DNA of 64,000 nucleotides from Actinoplanes utahensis (GTDB taxonomy: Bacteria; Actinomycetota; Actinomycetes; Mycobacteriales; Micromonosporaceae): NCBI RefSeq assembly GCF_016862455.1, contig NZ_BOMZ01000107.1, forward strand, positions 1 to 64,000, given 5' to 3'. Made by a program: the position numbers and the translations under genes. Positions within the stretch are counted from its first letter, which is position 1; each line of letters begins with the position of its first letter. Under the pieces are notes generated by a model. That model was not told the DNA's origin, did no database searches, and saw only the letters and a list, made by a program, of their open reading frames with translations. Below are positions 1-9,258 of this stretch, piece by piece.

Positions 1-174
1 CGCATCCTCGATCAGCAGATGGCCCTCGGCGAGCAGGACCGCGACCGCCAGCCGCACCGTCGCGCTCTTGCCCTCGATGACCTGCTCGATGTTGGCCATG
101 ATGGCTTGGGCCGCAGCGCGGAACTCGGCGCTCGTCAGCGGGCCTACCGGCTCACCCCAGGTCGGCGTTGTCAC
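1..174 (-). CDS. MoxR-family AAA ATPase, N-terminal part
   Basis: The reverse strand reads from a GTG at 174 into the window edge, giving 58 residues. The stretch around residues 27-57 (ANIEQVIEGKSATVRLAVAV, then LLAEGHLLIED) is the conserved beginning of MoxR-type AAA+ ATPases, just before where the Walker A motif would lie beyond the edge. A strong GGAGGAGG sits a few bases upstream of the GTG and decides the start. MoxR proteins are thought to act as chaperone-like ATPases, often beside VWA-domain and transglutaminase genes; those partners would lie outside. The gene is divergent from leuS. The family call is firm from the N-terminal signature; the precise subfamily and role cannot be judged from this fragment. 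Confidence 0.85.
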   Translation of the reverse strand, partial: MTTPTWGEPVGPLTSAEFRAAAQAIMANIEQVIEGKSATVRLAVAVLLAEGHLLIEDA

Positions 175-472
175 GGGCCTCCTCCAAAACGTGTCTACCC
201 CCGTAGGGCGGAGATCACCCACCGTCAAGGGCACCGTAAGGTCGCGGGCGCCCAGCGGCCGTGGGCCTCCGGCGCTCGCCGCCCGTCCCCACAGGTTATC
301 CCCGTACATACGTGTTGCCGAAAGGCCTGATCGGGGCCCTGTTGATAACGGCGAGGGGGGAATAGGGACGAACTCGTGCCATCCGCCATCCCAGGCTGGT
401 CGCCTGTGGACAGCCGGGAGTATGTCACGCGCCCGCCATACCGGTCGCCGTCCGTGACGGGCGGGGAGTATC
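175..472. other. Intergenic region between moxR-like gene and leuS leader
   Basis: No protein-coding gene is supported here. It should carry the promoters of the two divergent units. A weak TTGATA (342-347) and TAGGGA (363-368) with a short 15-nt spacer face leuS, but this is not convincing. Nothing else recognisable was seen. Confidence 0.4.
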
Positions 473-520
473 ATGCATCGCATGGCTCGGTCTGTCCTGC
501 TCCTTAGCCGGCCGTGCTGA
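473..520 (+). CDS. Candidate leuS leader peptide (leucine attenuator)
   Basis: A 15-codon ORF, MHRMARSVLLLSRPC, runs from an ATG at 473 to TGA at 518-520, with GGGGAG 4 nt upstream. It contains three consecutive leucine codons (CTG CTC CTT, 497-505). A second in-frame ATG at 482 would give 12 residues. It is followed by a hairpin and then a terminator directly before leuS. Runs of codons for the cognate amino acid ahead of a terminator are the classical layout of ribosome-mediated attenuation, and a leucyl-tRNA synthetase gene is a sensible target. The peptide itself probably has no function beyond being translated. Chance occurrence cannot be excluded. Confidence 0.6.
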   Translation: MHRMARSVLLLSRPC

Positions 521-575
521 TTCGCTGACCCAGCGGACCAGGCACGGCAACCCCTCCTGCGCGAGGGGCTTTTTT
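511..575 (+). promoter_or_regulatory. leuS leader hairpin and intrinsic terminator (attenuator)
   Basis: GCCGTG (511-516) can pair with CACGGC (543-548), with an inner GCTG/CAGC helix. Next comes a terminator: CCCCTC (551-556), loop CTGCGC, GAGGGG (563-568), then C and six T (570-575). It ends about 60 nt before leuS, so it must be read through to express the gene. A clean, mutually exclusive antiterminator was not identified, so the switching mechanism is inferred. Confidence 0.65.
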
Positions 576-636
576 ATGCCCTTCGCAAGGCCCGCGCCGC
601 AGGCCCGAACGCCGACGACGAGACGTAGACGACGAG

Positions 637-3438
<2,802 letters not shown>

Positions 3439-3451
3439 CACCACCCACGAG

Positions 3452-3485
3452 AACGGCCCGTCGCGAACCCTCGCGGCGGGCCGTT
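3452..3485 (+). terminator. Terminator hairpin after leuS
   Basis: AACGGCCCG(T)CGCGA pairs with TCGCG(G)CGGGCCGTT around an ACCC loop. This makes a stem of about 15 bp including one G-T wobble, 13 nt after the leuS stop. There is no T tract, as is common in actinomycetes. Confidence 0.7.
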
Positions 3486-3493
3486 GCCTACCC

Positions 3494-3558
3494 CCGGCTG
3501 GTCGTCACTGCTGTCTCATCCGCGCCGAGACAGCACTGACGACCAGCCGGAGTTGACC
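3494..3558. repeat. Palindromic repeat element, copy 1
   Basis: Arms of 24 nt (3494-3517 and 3527-3550) begin CCGGCTGGTCGTCACTGCTG and enclose a 9-nt loop; a single C-C mismatch interrupts the pairing. A flanking AGTTGACC (3551-3558) is also shared with the second copy at 38669. It lies between the convergent genes leuS and the VTT-domain gene. It could be a bidirectional terminator or a REP-like mobile palindrome. Confidence 0.8.
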
Positions 3559-3661
3559 TTGCGGCGGGGAGACCTCGCGGGGACCGGGTGGGCGGTTCCG
3601 GTGCGGGCGGAGAGCAGTTCGCGGCGTACGAGGGAAGCGGTCTTGATCGTGAAGAAGATCT

Positions 3662-4390
3662 TCAGGCGGCGGCGCGGGCCGCGTCGCGCCGGGCCGTGTG
3701 CCGCCACCGGAGGACGATCGCCGTGGAGATCGCGAAGCTGACCAGCGCGGGCACCAGGGTCAGGAAGTTCATCTCGCCGGGCGCGACGACGGCGGCGCCG
3801 ATCACGGCGTAGGTGACCGTGGACGGGATCGCGGCGATCGTGGTGCCGAGCAGGTAGCGGTTGCGGCACACGCTGGTGGTGCCGTAGGCGTAGCCGACCA
3901 GGCCGAACGGGGCCAGCGGAAGGAACCGGACCAGCAGCACCGCGGCCAGGCCACGCCGGTTGAGCCAGCCGTCGAGGCGCGCCAGCCGGCTGCCTGCGCG
4001 GGCCTGGAGAGCGCCGCGCCCGGCCCAGCGGCCCGCGTAGTAGGTGGCGACCGCGGCGATCACCGCGGCGGCGAGGGCGGCGGTGCCACCGGTGAGCGGG
4101 CCGAGCAGAGCGCCGCAGGTCATCGTGATGATGGTGCGGGGGACGAGCACCGACAGCAGCATCCCGCCCATCACCGCGACCGCGAAGACCGCGCTCGGGC
4201 CCATCGCCGACAGGGTCTCGGCGATCTCGCGGAGCGGCAGCAGCGCCGCCGCCCCGCCGAGCGCCCCCACCCCGGCGGCCAGCAGGGCGAACCGTGCGAG
4301 GCGCTTCCGCCAGCTGGTGGGTCCGGCCTGATCAACGGTCTGAGGGTCCACGGAGTCGATGCCCCGTGGGGCGTTCAGCGTGTCGATCAT
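3662..4390 (-). CDS. VTT-domain (TVP38/TMEM64, DedA-like) membrane protein
   Basis: A 242-residue integral membrane protein. After about 30 polar residues, a hydrophobic segment starts near residue 32 (LARFALLAAGVGALGGAAAL), followed by several more. The VTT core is seen in VPRTIITMTCGALLGPLTGG and in the later RFLPLAPFGLVGYAYGTTSV, the F-P-x-x-P-x-G pattern typical of TVP38/SNARE-associated proteins. Members of the wider DedA/VTT superfamily are linked to phospholipid scrambling and membrane homeostasis; the specific substrate is unknown here. It lies 49 nt downstream of gatD on the same strand and may be the last gene of the murT-gatD unit. The start at ATG 4390 has only a weak upstream purine stretch. 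Confidence 0.85.
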   Translation of the reverse strand: MIDTLNAPRGIDSVDPQTVDQAGPTSWRKRLARFALLAAGVGALGGAAALLPLREIAETLSAMGPSAVFAVAVMGGMLLSVLVPRTIITMTCGALLGPLTGGTAALAAAVIAAVATYYAGRWAGRGALQARAGSRLARLDGWLNRRGLAAVLLVRFLPLAPFGLVGYAYGTTSVCRNRYLLGTTIAAIPSTVTYAVIGAAVVAPGEMNFLTLVPALVSFAISTAIVLRWRHTARRDAARAAA

Positions 4391-4439
4391 GCAGGCCTAC
4401 CGCCCCAGCTCTCATCGGTTCAGGTCAAGGTCATGCAGG

Positions 4440-5162
4440 TCATACCGGTCGTGCCGGGCTTGCCGCGGTGAGCCGCTCGTTGCGGAGCTGCTCGGTCCAA
4501 CTGTCGTCAAGCGGCGCAAGCCTATCCGCGCCGGTGGACCAACGCAGTAGCAGATCGGCTATCGCTGGGTTGCGGGCGAGCGCCGGGCCGTGCGAGTAGG
4601 TGCCGAGGATCTTGCCGGCCCAGGCGCCCTCGGTCTGGCCGTCGTTGCCGATGCCGCCGGTCACCCGGGCCAGCGGCGCGGCGTGCTGGCCGACGTGGGT
4701 CCGGCCGCCGTGGTTCTCGAAGCCGGTCAGCGGGGGCAGACCGAGCCGGGGGTCGATGTCACCGCGCAGCTCGCCGACCGCCCGCGTCTCGCCTCGGTCG
4801 GAGGAGATGTCGAGCAGGCCGAGACCGGCGCACTTGGCCCCCTTCGCGTAGAACGAGTGACCGAGCAACTGGTAACCCGCGCAGATGGAGAGGACCGAGG
4901 CGCCCCGGGCGACGGCCTGGTGCAGGCCGCCGTCGGCGAGCAGGCGCTGCGCGGCGAGCGCCTGCGGGCCGTCTTCGCCGCCGCCGATCAGGTAGATGTC
5001 GGCGCCGTTGGGCATCCGCTGGTCGGAGCGGATCTCATAGGTCTCCACCGGGATGCCGCGGTCGGCGGCCCGGCGGGCCAGGATGAGCAGGTTGCCCCGG
5101 TCGCCGTAGGTGGAGAGCAGATCCGGGTAGATCCACACGATCCGCAGGGCCTCAGTTGACAC
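4440..5162 (-). CDS. gatD: Lipid II isoglutaminyl synthase, glutaminase subunit GatD
   Basis: The 240-residue class I glutamine amidotransferase-like subunit that supplies ammonia to MurT for amidation of the D-Glu of lipid II to D-isoglutamine, at the inner face of the membrane. The nucleophile elbow is SICAGYQLLG with Cys94, and the catalytic histidine is in TYSHGP (His191); both agree with characterised GatD proteins. The N-terminal YPDLLSTYGDRGN is typical of the family. It starts at a GTG (5162) and overlaps the end of murT by 11 nt, consistent with translational coupling and an obligate complex. Closely related cobyric-acid-synthase-like glutaminases exist, but the MurT neighbour settles the assignment. 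Confidence 0.95.
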   Translation of the reverse strand: MSTEALRIVWIYPDLLSTYGDRGNLLILARRAADRGIPVETYEIRSDQRMPNGADIYLIGGGEDGPQALAAQRLLADGGLHQAVARGASVLSICAGYQLLGHSFYAKGAKCAGLGLLDISSDRGETRAVGELRGDIDPRLGLPPLTGFENHGGRTHVGQHAAPLARVTGGIGNDGQTEGAWAGKILGTYSHGPALARNPAIADLLLRWSTGADRLAPLDDSWTEQLRNERLTAASPARPV

Positions 5163-6372
5163 GGTCCAACTCCGCTCGGATGTCCTGGAACGCCGTGTAG
5201 TTGGCGATCACTTCGAGGCGGCCGGGCGGCACGGCGGCCAGCGCCTCGTCGAAACTCTGTACGTGCCGGAACGGCACCTGGTTCACTTGCAGGCGCACGG
5301 CCAGGTCGTATGCCCGGTCGCCGGTGATCAGCACCGGCCGGTCGCGCAGCGGCGAGAAGTCCACGTCGTAGAGCCACGACGTGTCCAGGCCGTCGGGGTC
5401 CCGCGCGTTGATCGAGAGCAGGGTCGGCGCCTGGTCGGCCATGTCGAAGGCCTCCAGCCAGCTCGCCGGGTTCTTCGCCAGCAGCAGCCGGATGTTGCGG
5501 CCGTCCTTGTCGACCTGGGCGTAGCGGCCGGCGATCGACGCCACCCGGGCCAACCGGGGCAGCGCCTCGATCGGGCGGACCCCGAACTCGCCGGCCACGG
5601 CCAGCGCGGTCGCGGCGTTGCCGATGTTCACCTTGCCGGGCAGCTGCAGCTTGACCAGGTGCCAGTCGCCGCGCGGGTCGATCACGCCCTCGTCCTCGAC
5701 CACCCACTGCGGGCGCGGCCGGCGCAGCGGGCAGCCGGTGCACCACCACTCGCCCTGGGCGCGCTCGATCGGATGACCGCTCTCCGGGCAGACGAACGAG
5801 TCGTCGAGCCAGCGCTGGCCGGCGCTGAACCAGGTGGTCTGCGGGCTGGCCGAGGCCGCCCACACCACCATCGGGTCGTCAGCGTTGGCGACCACCTTGA
5901 TCTCCGGGTGGCCGGCGAGGGTGGTCTTCCACAGCTGTGCCATCATCGCCACCTCCTTGGCCCGGTCGAGCTGGTCGCGCGAGAGGTTGAGCAGCGCGAC
6001 CACCTTGGGGCGGGTGGCGTCGATCACCTGAGCCAGGTAGTGCTCGTCGACCTCGAGGACGGCGAACGGGGTGTGCCCCTCCCGCGCCAGGGCCGAGGTG
6101 TGGCCGGTCGGCATGTTGGCGCCGAACGAGTTGGTGGCGACCCGGCCGAGCACGCCGACCGCGGCCGCGGTGAGCCGGGTCGTGGTGGTCTTGCCGTTGG
6201 TCCCGGAGACCAGAGCCACAGCACGCCCGGACGCGAGGTGGGCCAGGAGGTCAGGGTCGATCTTGAGGCCGATCCAGCCGCCGATCACCGAGCCGTCGCC
6301 GCGGCCCGCGGCCCTGGAGAGCGCCGCAGCGGTCTTCGACACCGAGGTCGCGACCTTGGCGATGAGTGGCAT
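5152..6372 (-). CDS. murT: Lipid II isoglutaminyl synthase, Mur-ligase-like subunit MurT
   Basis: ATP-dependent partner of GatD; it activates the alpha-carboxyl of D-Glu in the lipid II stem. A Mur-ligase central domain is shown by the P-loop GTNGKTTTT, and a C-terminal DUF1727-type domain follows. MurT proteins carry a small Cys4 zinc ribbon inserted in the ATPase domain; here it reads CPESGHPIERAQGEWWCTGC, so one of the expected four cysteines appears to be serine. The start at ATG 6372 (MPLIAKVATSVSKTA) matches the usual N-terminus; the frame is open upstream to 6444 but adds atypical sequence. GACGGGAAG lies directly before the ATG. First gene of a minus-strand cluster with gatD. Despite the Mur-ligase fold it is not a MurD. 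Confidence 0.93.
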   Translation of the reverse strand: MPLIAKVATSVSKTAAALSRAAGRGDGSVIGGWIGLKIDPDLLAHLASGRAVALVSGTNGKTTTTRLTAAAVGVLGRVATNSFGANMPTGHTSALAREGHTPFAVLEVDEHYLAQVIDATRPKVVALLNLSRDQLDRAKEVAMMAQLWKTTLAGHPEIKVVANADDPMVVWAASASPQTTWFSAGQRWLDDSFVCPESGHPIERAQGEWWCTGCPLRRPRPQWVVEDEGVIDPRGDWHLVKLQLPGKVNIGNAATALAVAGEFGVRPIEALPRLARVASIAGRYAQVDKDGRNIRLLLAKNPASWLEAFDMADQAPTLLSINARDPDGLDTSWLYDVDFSPLRDRPVLITGDRAYDLAVRLQVNQVPFRHVQSFDEALAAVPPGRLEVIANYTAFQDIRAELDRVN

Positions 6373-6721
6373 CTTCCCGTCCGTCACGCCAGCGAGGGTA
6401 CCGGAAGCGAAGGTCACGTCGCGTTGCCAGACGGTCAAGATCACGAGGCGTTCGGTGTTTTCCCCGGTCCGGACGATTCGGACGTGGCCGCGGCCGGGGC
6501 ACTGATTTTTTGTGTGTTCTGATTCACCCGTAACCTTCTACGCACCGTGTTTGGGTGAAAGCGATCTGTAATGGCATTTGTCTCGTGGAGGTAACAAACT
6601 GGACAGTAACTAATATGCCAATCACTCTACGTGATCAGCCTGGGGCTGACGATCATGGCGGAATTCAGGTAGCAAGGATCCGCCGGTGGCACTCCGCCCG
6701 CCGGCCGCACCGGATCGGTTA
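6373..6721. other. Divergent promoter region, murT / NlpC-P60 gene
   Basis: About 350 nt without a gene. It is AT-richer than the surroundings (6500-6625), as expected for promoters; a TAATAT at 6611-6616 is a possible -10 for the riboswitch transcript, but no good -35 is seen at 17-18 nt. Nothing else was recognised. Confidence 0.4.
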
Positions 6722-6929
6722 ACGCCGAGCCCTGCCCCGGGCCGGACGGTGCGACACCGCAGTAGTAAGCCGGACCACAAGGCATTCGGGGGCAGGGACG
6801 GGGGACCCAATACCGGTCACTTCCGCATCGTCGCTCCGGCGGCGTCTCGGGAGGACCTCGGGGTGAAGCCGCCCACCCGCGGCCGGGCAAGCCTTCCCGC
6901 CCGAACCCGACAGCTAACCTCGCAGGCGT
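6722..6929 (+). ncRNA. c-di-AMP riboswitch (ydaO/yuaA type)
   Basis: The leader contains the hallmarks of the ydaO motif as seen in actinomycete rpf/NlpC leaders. A 5' strand CGCCGAG (6723-6729) pairs with CTCGCAGGCG (6919-6928) to close P1. CTGCCCC pairs with GGGGCAG, followed by GGGGGACCCA. GGGGTGAAGCCG lies at 6860-6871 and CCCGAACCCGACAGCTAACC just before the 3' end. This class binds cyclic di-AMP and usually switches genes for cell-wall hydrolases and osmotic functions off. The downstream gene is an NlpC/P60 hydrolase, which fits. Boundaries are accurate to about 10 nt. Confidence 0.9.
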
Positions 6930-6949
6930 GCCGGAGGGAATTCTCTACC

Positions 6950-7786
6950 GTGCACGGACATCGTTCGAGCCGTCCTCGCCATCGCCGCCCGTCCACCATG
7001 GGCCCTGGCACCGCCGTCCTGTCGCTGGGGCTGTGCCTCTGCGCGGGCCAGCTGTTCGCCTCGTCGCCGGCCGCCGCGGCGGCCGCCGCCCCGGTGAACG
7101 CCACGACAGTCCCGGTCGCTCAGGCCGCGGCGGCCGCGAAGGTCACGCCGAAGCAGACCGTCTACACCGCCTCGCGGAACATCCCATGGGGTTCCACCCT
7201 CAAGGTCACCACGAAGGTGATCAACCCGAAAACCGGCAAGATCGCCAAGGGCAACGTCAGCTTCCAGGCGTGGAGCAACGGCGCGTGGCGCACCTGGAGC
7301 ACCAAGGCGTCCACCAACGGCTGGGTGACCTTCACCGTCAAGCCGACCTCCAACGTGCTGTTCCGGACCCTCTTCGCCGGCTCCGGGTACAACTGGAAGC
7401 TCAGCCCCAACACCAGGGTCACGGTGCGGGCCAGCGGCGCCAAGGTTCTCGCCGAGGCGAAGCGGCACAAGGGCGCGCTCTACCTGTACGGCGCTTCCGG
7501 GCCCAACCGCTTCGACTGCTCCGGCTTCACCAAGTACGTCTACAAGAAGGCGGCCGGCAAGTCCCTGCCGCACAAGGCGAATCTGCAGCAGAAGTACGGC
7601 ACGGGCATCGCCAAGAACAAGAAGCAGATCGGTGACCTGATCGTCTTCCGGAGCGGGTCGTACGGCTCGCACGTCGGGATCTACGCCGGCAACGGCTACG
7701 TCTACGACTCGCCGCACAGTGGCGCCCGGGTCGGCCTGCACAAGATCTGGAACAACAACTACGTCGTACGCCGCCTGGTCGCCTGA
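6950..7786 (+). CDS. Secreted NlpC/P60 peptidoglycan endopeptidase
   Basis: A 278-residue exported cell-wall hydrolase. A basic N-region (HRSSRPRHRRPS) and the hydrophobic core TAVLSLGLCLCAGQLFASS form a signal peptide ending before an Ala-rich stretch. A middle beta-rich, Ig-like region (about residues 60-160, e.g. GNVSFQAWSNGAWRTWSTK) precedes the catalytic NlpC/P60 domain. There the nucleophile is in NRFDCSGFTKYVY and the histidine in GSHVGIYAGN. Such enzymes cleave D-Glu to diamino-acid bonds in stem peptides. The start is GTG 6950, with GGAGGGA 10 nt upstream and just after the riboswitch; longer reading frames would run through the riboswitch and are rejected. Transcription ends at the hairpin at 7850. 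Confidence 0.93.
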   Translation: MHGHRSSRPRHRRPSTMGPGTAVLSLGLCLCAGQLFASSPAAAAAAAPVNATTVPVAQAAAAAKVTPKQTVYTASRNIPWGSTLKVTTKVINPKTGKIAKGNVSFQAWSNGAWRTWSTKASTNGWVTFTVKPTSNVLFRTLFAGSGYNWKLSPNTRVTVRASGAKVLAEAKRHKGALYLYGASGPNRFDCSGFTKYVYKKAAGKSLPHKANLQQKYGTGIAKNKKQIGDLIVFRSGSYGSHVGIYAGNGYVYDSPHSGARVGLHKIWNNNYVVRRLVA

Positions 7787-7849
7787 CCGGTCCGCGCCCC
7801 CTTCTCGGGGCGAGTGCCGCACCGTAGTAAGTAAGGAATAGCAGCGCCG

Positions 7850-7888
7850 CTGAGGGGCGTGACCCGATCCAGGGGTCACGCCCCTCAG
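7850..7888 (+). terminator. Terminator hairpin after the NlpC/P60 gene
   Basis: A perfect 16-bp stem, CTGAGGGGCGTGACCC with its complement at 7873-7888, around a 7-nt loop. It has no T tract. It also isolates the dcw cluster from upstream transcription. Confidence 0.8.
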
Positions 7889-7899
7889 GCGTCTGCAGG

Positions 7900-8073
7900 C
7901 TTCCGTCCGGCCTTCCGGCCTTCCGTCCGTCCGGCCGTCCGGCCTTCCCGTCCGTCCGGCCTTCCCGTCCGTCCGGCCTTCCGGCCGTCCGGCCTTCCCG
8001 TCCGTCCGGCCTTCCCGTCCGTCCGGCCTTCCGGCCGTCCGGCCTTCCCGTCCGTCCGGCCTTCCGGCCGTCC
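7900..8073. repeat. GC-rich tandem repeat upstream of mraZ
   Basis: Two related units alternate: A, GGCCTTCCCGTCCGTCC (17 nt), and B, GGCCTTCCGGCCGTCC (16 nt). From 7941 the order is A-A-B, A-A-B, A-B. The two 50-nt A-A-B blocks (7941-7990 and 7991-8040) are identical, and the top strand from 7941 to 8073 has no adenine. A more degenerate version lies at 7900-7940. Open reading frames across it on either strand are simple translations of the repeat. It lies about 300 nt before the mraZ promoter region. Confidence 0.9.
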
Positions 8074-8374
8074 GGACCGCCGCGCTCTTGCCGCGGGTCG
8101 TTCCCCCTCTCTTCCGGCGAGCCCGGGGGTTCCGGGCATCCCGGCTTCTCCACTTCCTTCCCCGGTGGTCCTCCACTTCCCTCCCCGTGCGCCCTTCGCG
8201 CCCTTCCGGGAGGCGTCGGAAGACCGTTTCGGCGGAGGGTTGGCGACCCCCAGTGCTCGATGTCGGAAACCAGACGAAGTGGATCTTGATAGCTCCCTCC
8301 ACTCGGCTCCACCGCCCGTGAACAGGGCTAACGTCCGCGAAAACGCTTCGCGGGGGTTCGCTTTCGGGTTGCAG
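8074..8374. other. Leader region before mraZ
   Basis: No gene is supported. It contains a short hairpin, CCGCGAA-AACGC-TTCGCGG (around 8334-8353), just upstream of the MraZ boxes. No clear promoter was recognised upstream of that. Confidence 0.4.
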
Positions 8375-8410
8375 GTGGAGTGAAGTGGAGTAGAGTGGAG
8401 CGCAGTGGCA
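8375..8410 (+). promoter_or_regulatory. MraZ operator (four repeats), overlapping a likely promoter
   Basis: GTGGAG at 8375, 8385 and 8395 and GTGGCA at 8405 form four direct repeats with an exact 10-bp period. Repeated TGGx boxes about one helical turn apart are how MraZ recognises its own promoter in characterised bacteria. A TTGCAG (8369-8374) and TAGAGT (8391-8396) with a 16-nt spacer would put the boxes across the promoter, consistent with autorepression of the dcw operon. Confidence 0.8.
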
Positions 8411-8506
8411 GGGCGGAGGAGCGACGCCGGACCTGCCGGCCCGAGTTGACAGGCGGCCCACTTCTCCGCGAAGGAGCGGGCGGCCACGGCAAAGGGGTGG
8501 GGGCCG

Positions 8507-8938
8507 ATGTTTCTCGGCACGCACACCCCGCGCCTCGACGAGAAGGGCCGGCTGATCCTCCCGGCGAAGTTCCGTGATGAGCTGGCGGGAGGTGTCGTGA
8601 TCACGAAGGGGCAGGAGCGCTGTCTGTACGTGTTCCCGATGCCGGAGTTCCAGCGCATCGCCGGTCAGCTGCGGGAGGCTCCGGTCACCAACAAGGCCGC
8701 CCGGGCTTACAGCCGGGTGTTCTTCGCGAGCGCGCATGACGAGGTTCCCGACAAGCAGGGCCGGGTGACGATTCCGGCCCATTTGCGGGAGTATGCCAGT
8801 CTTGGCCGTGATCTCGTGGTGATCGGTGCGAGCACCCGGGTCGAGATCTGGGACAAGCAGTCCTGGGACGACTACCTCTCGGCGAGCGAGGAAGAGTTCG
8901 CCGACATCGAGGAGGGGGTGCTGCCCGGCGGACTGTAA
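8507..8938 (+). CDS. mraZ: Transcriptional regulator MraZ
   Basis: A 143-residue protein with two SpoVT/AbrB-like domains, each showing the family signature. The first is MFLGTHTPRLDEKGRLILPA at the N-terminus, the second DKQGRVTIPAHLREYASL around residue 83. MraZ forms rings that bind repeated boxes upstream of its own gene and represses the division and cell-wall cluster. The four boxes at 8375-8410 are the obvious target. The ATG at 8507 is preceded by AAAGGGGTGGGG. It is the first gene of the dcw cluster, as usual, and of normal length. Confidence 0.97.
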   Translation: MFLGTHTPRLDEKGRLILPAKFRDELAGGVVITKGQERCLYVFPMPEFQRIAGQLREAPVTNKAARAYSRVFFASAHDEVPDKQGRVTIPAHLREYASLGRDLVVIGASTRVEIWDKQSWDDYLSASEEEFADIEEGVLPGGL

Positions 8939-9258
8939 GGCGTGGCACTCGGTCGAGCCGCCGGTTCGGCCCGGACGTCCGAGGGTTGTTCGCGACCTAT
9001 CGCAAGTAGCGGCTTGCGAAAGGTTCTCGCGGCGGTCTCCACCGTCGCGAACGATCCTCACGCCGCCGTAACGCGAGATCTCCAGCCGCTCCCGCTCCTG
9101 GCGCCTCTTCCCCGGCGCCAGGCGCGTGTTCGGACCGGTTCGCCGGCTCGGGACATGAGAGCGGATGGGGATCTGGCGGTACGGATGGACGCCCCGGGCC
9201 GGACAGCACCATGGAACAGACGAGTGAGACGCGAACGGGTACGGCGATGGGGGTCGAC
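8939..9258. other. mraZ-rsmH intergenic region with hairpin
   Basis: About 320 nt separate mraZ and the preferred rsmH start, longer than usual for this pair. A perfect 9-bp hairpin, CCTGGCGCC-TCTTCCCC-GGCGCCAGG (9097-9122), may attenuate or stabilise the transcript. No gene is seen. Confidence 0.5.

Noticed and set aside
5152..6372. MurT as the missing MurD
   Set aside because: It has the Mur-ligase P-loop but also the DUF1727-type C-terminus and zinc-ribbon insert, and it is paired with GatD, so it is the lipid II amidation enzyme.
6686..6949. N-terminal extension of the NlpC/P60 protein
   Set aside because: The extension would translate the riboswitch; the signal peptide begins after GTG 6950, which has a good ribosome site.
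7900..8073. CRISPR array
   Set aside because: Units of 16-17 nt are contiguous with no unique spacers and no cas genes nearby.
6914..9061. A 715-codon minus-strand frame covering the NlpC gene, the tandem repeat and mraZ
   Set aside because: It translates the tandem repeat as GRTDGKAGRPEGR-type units and is antisense to two certain genes; an open frame here reflects lack of stops in GC-rich repeats.
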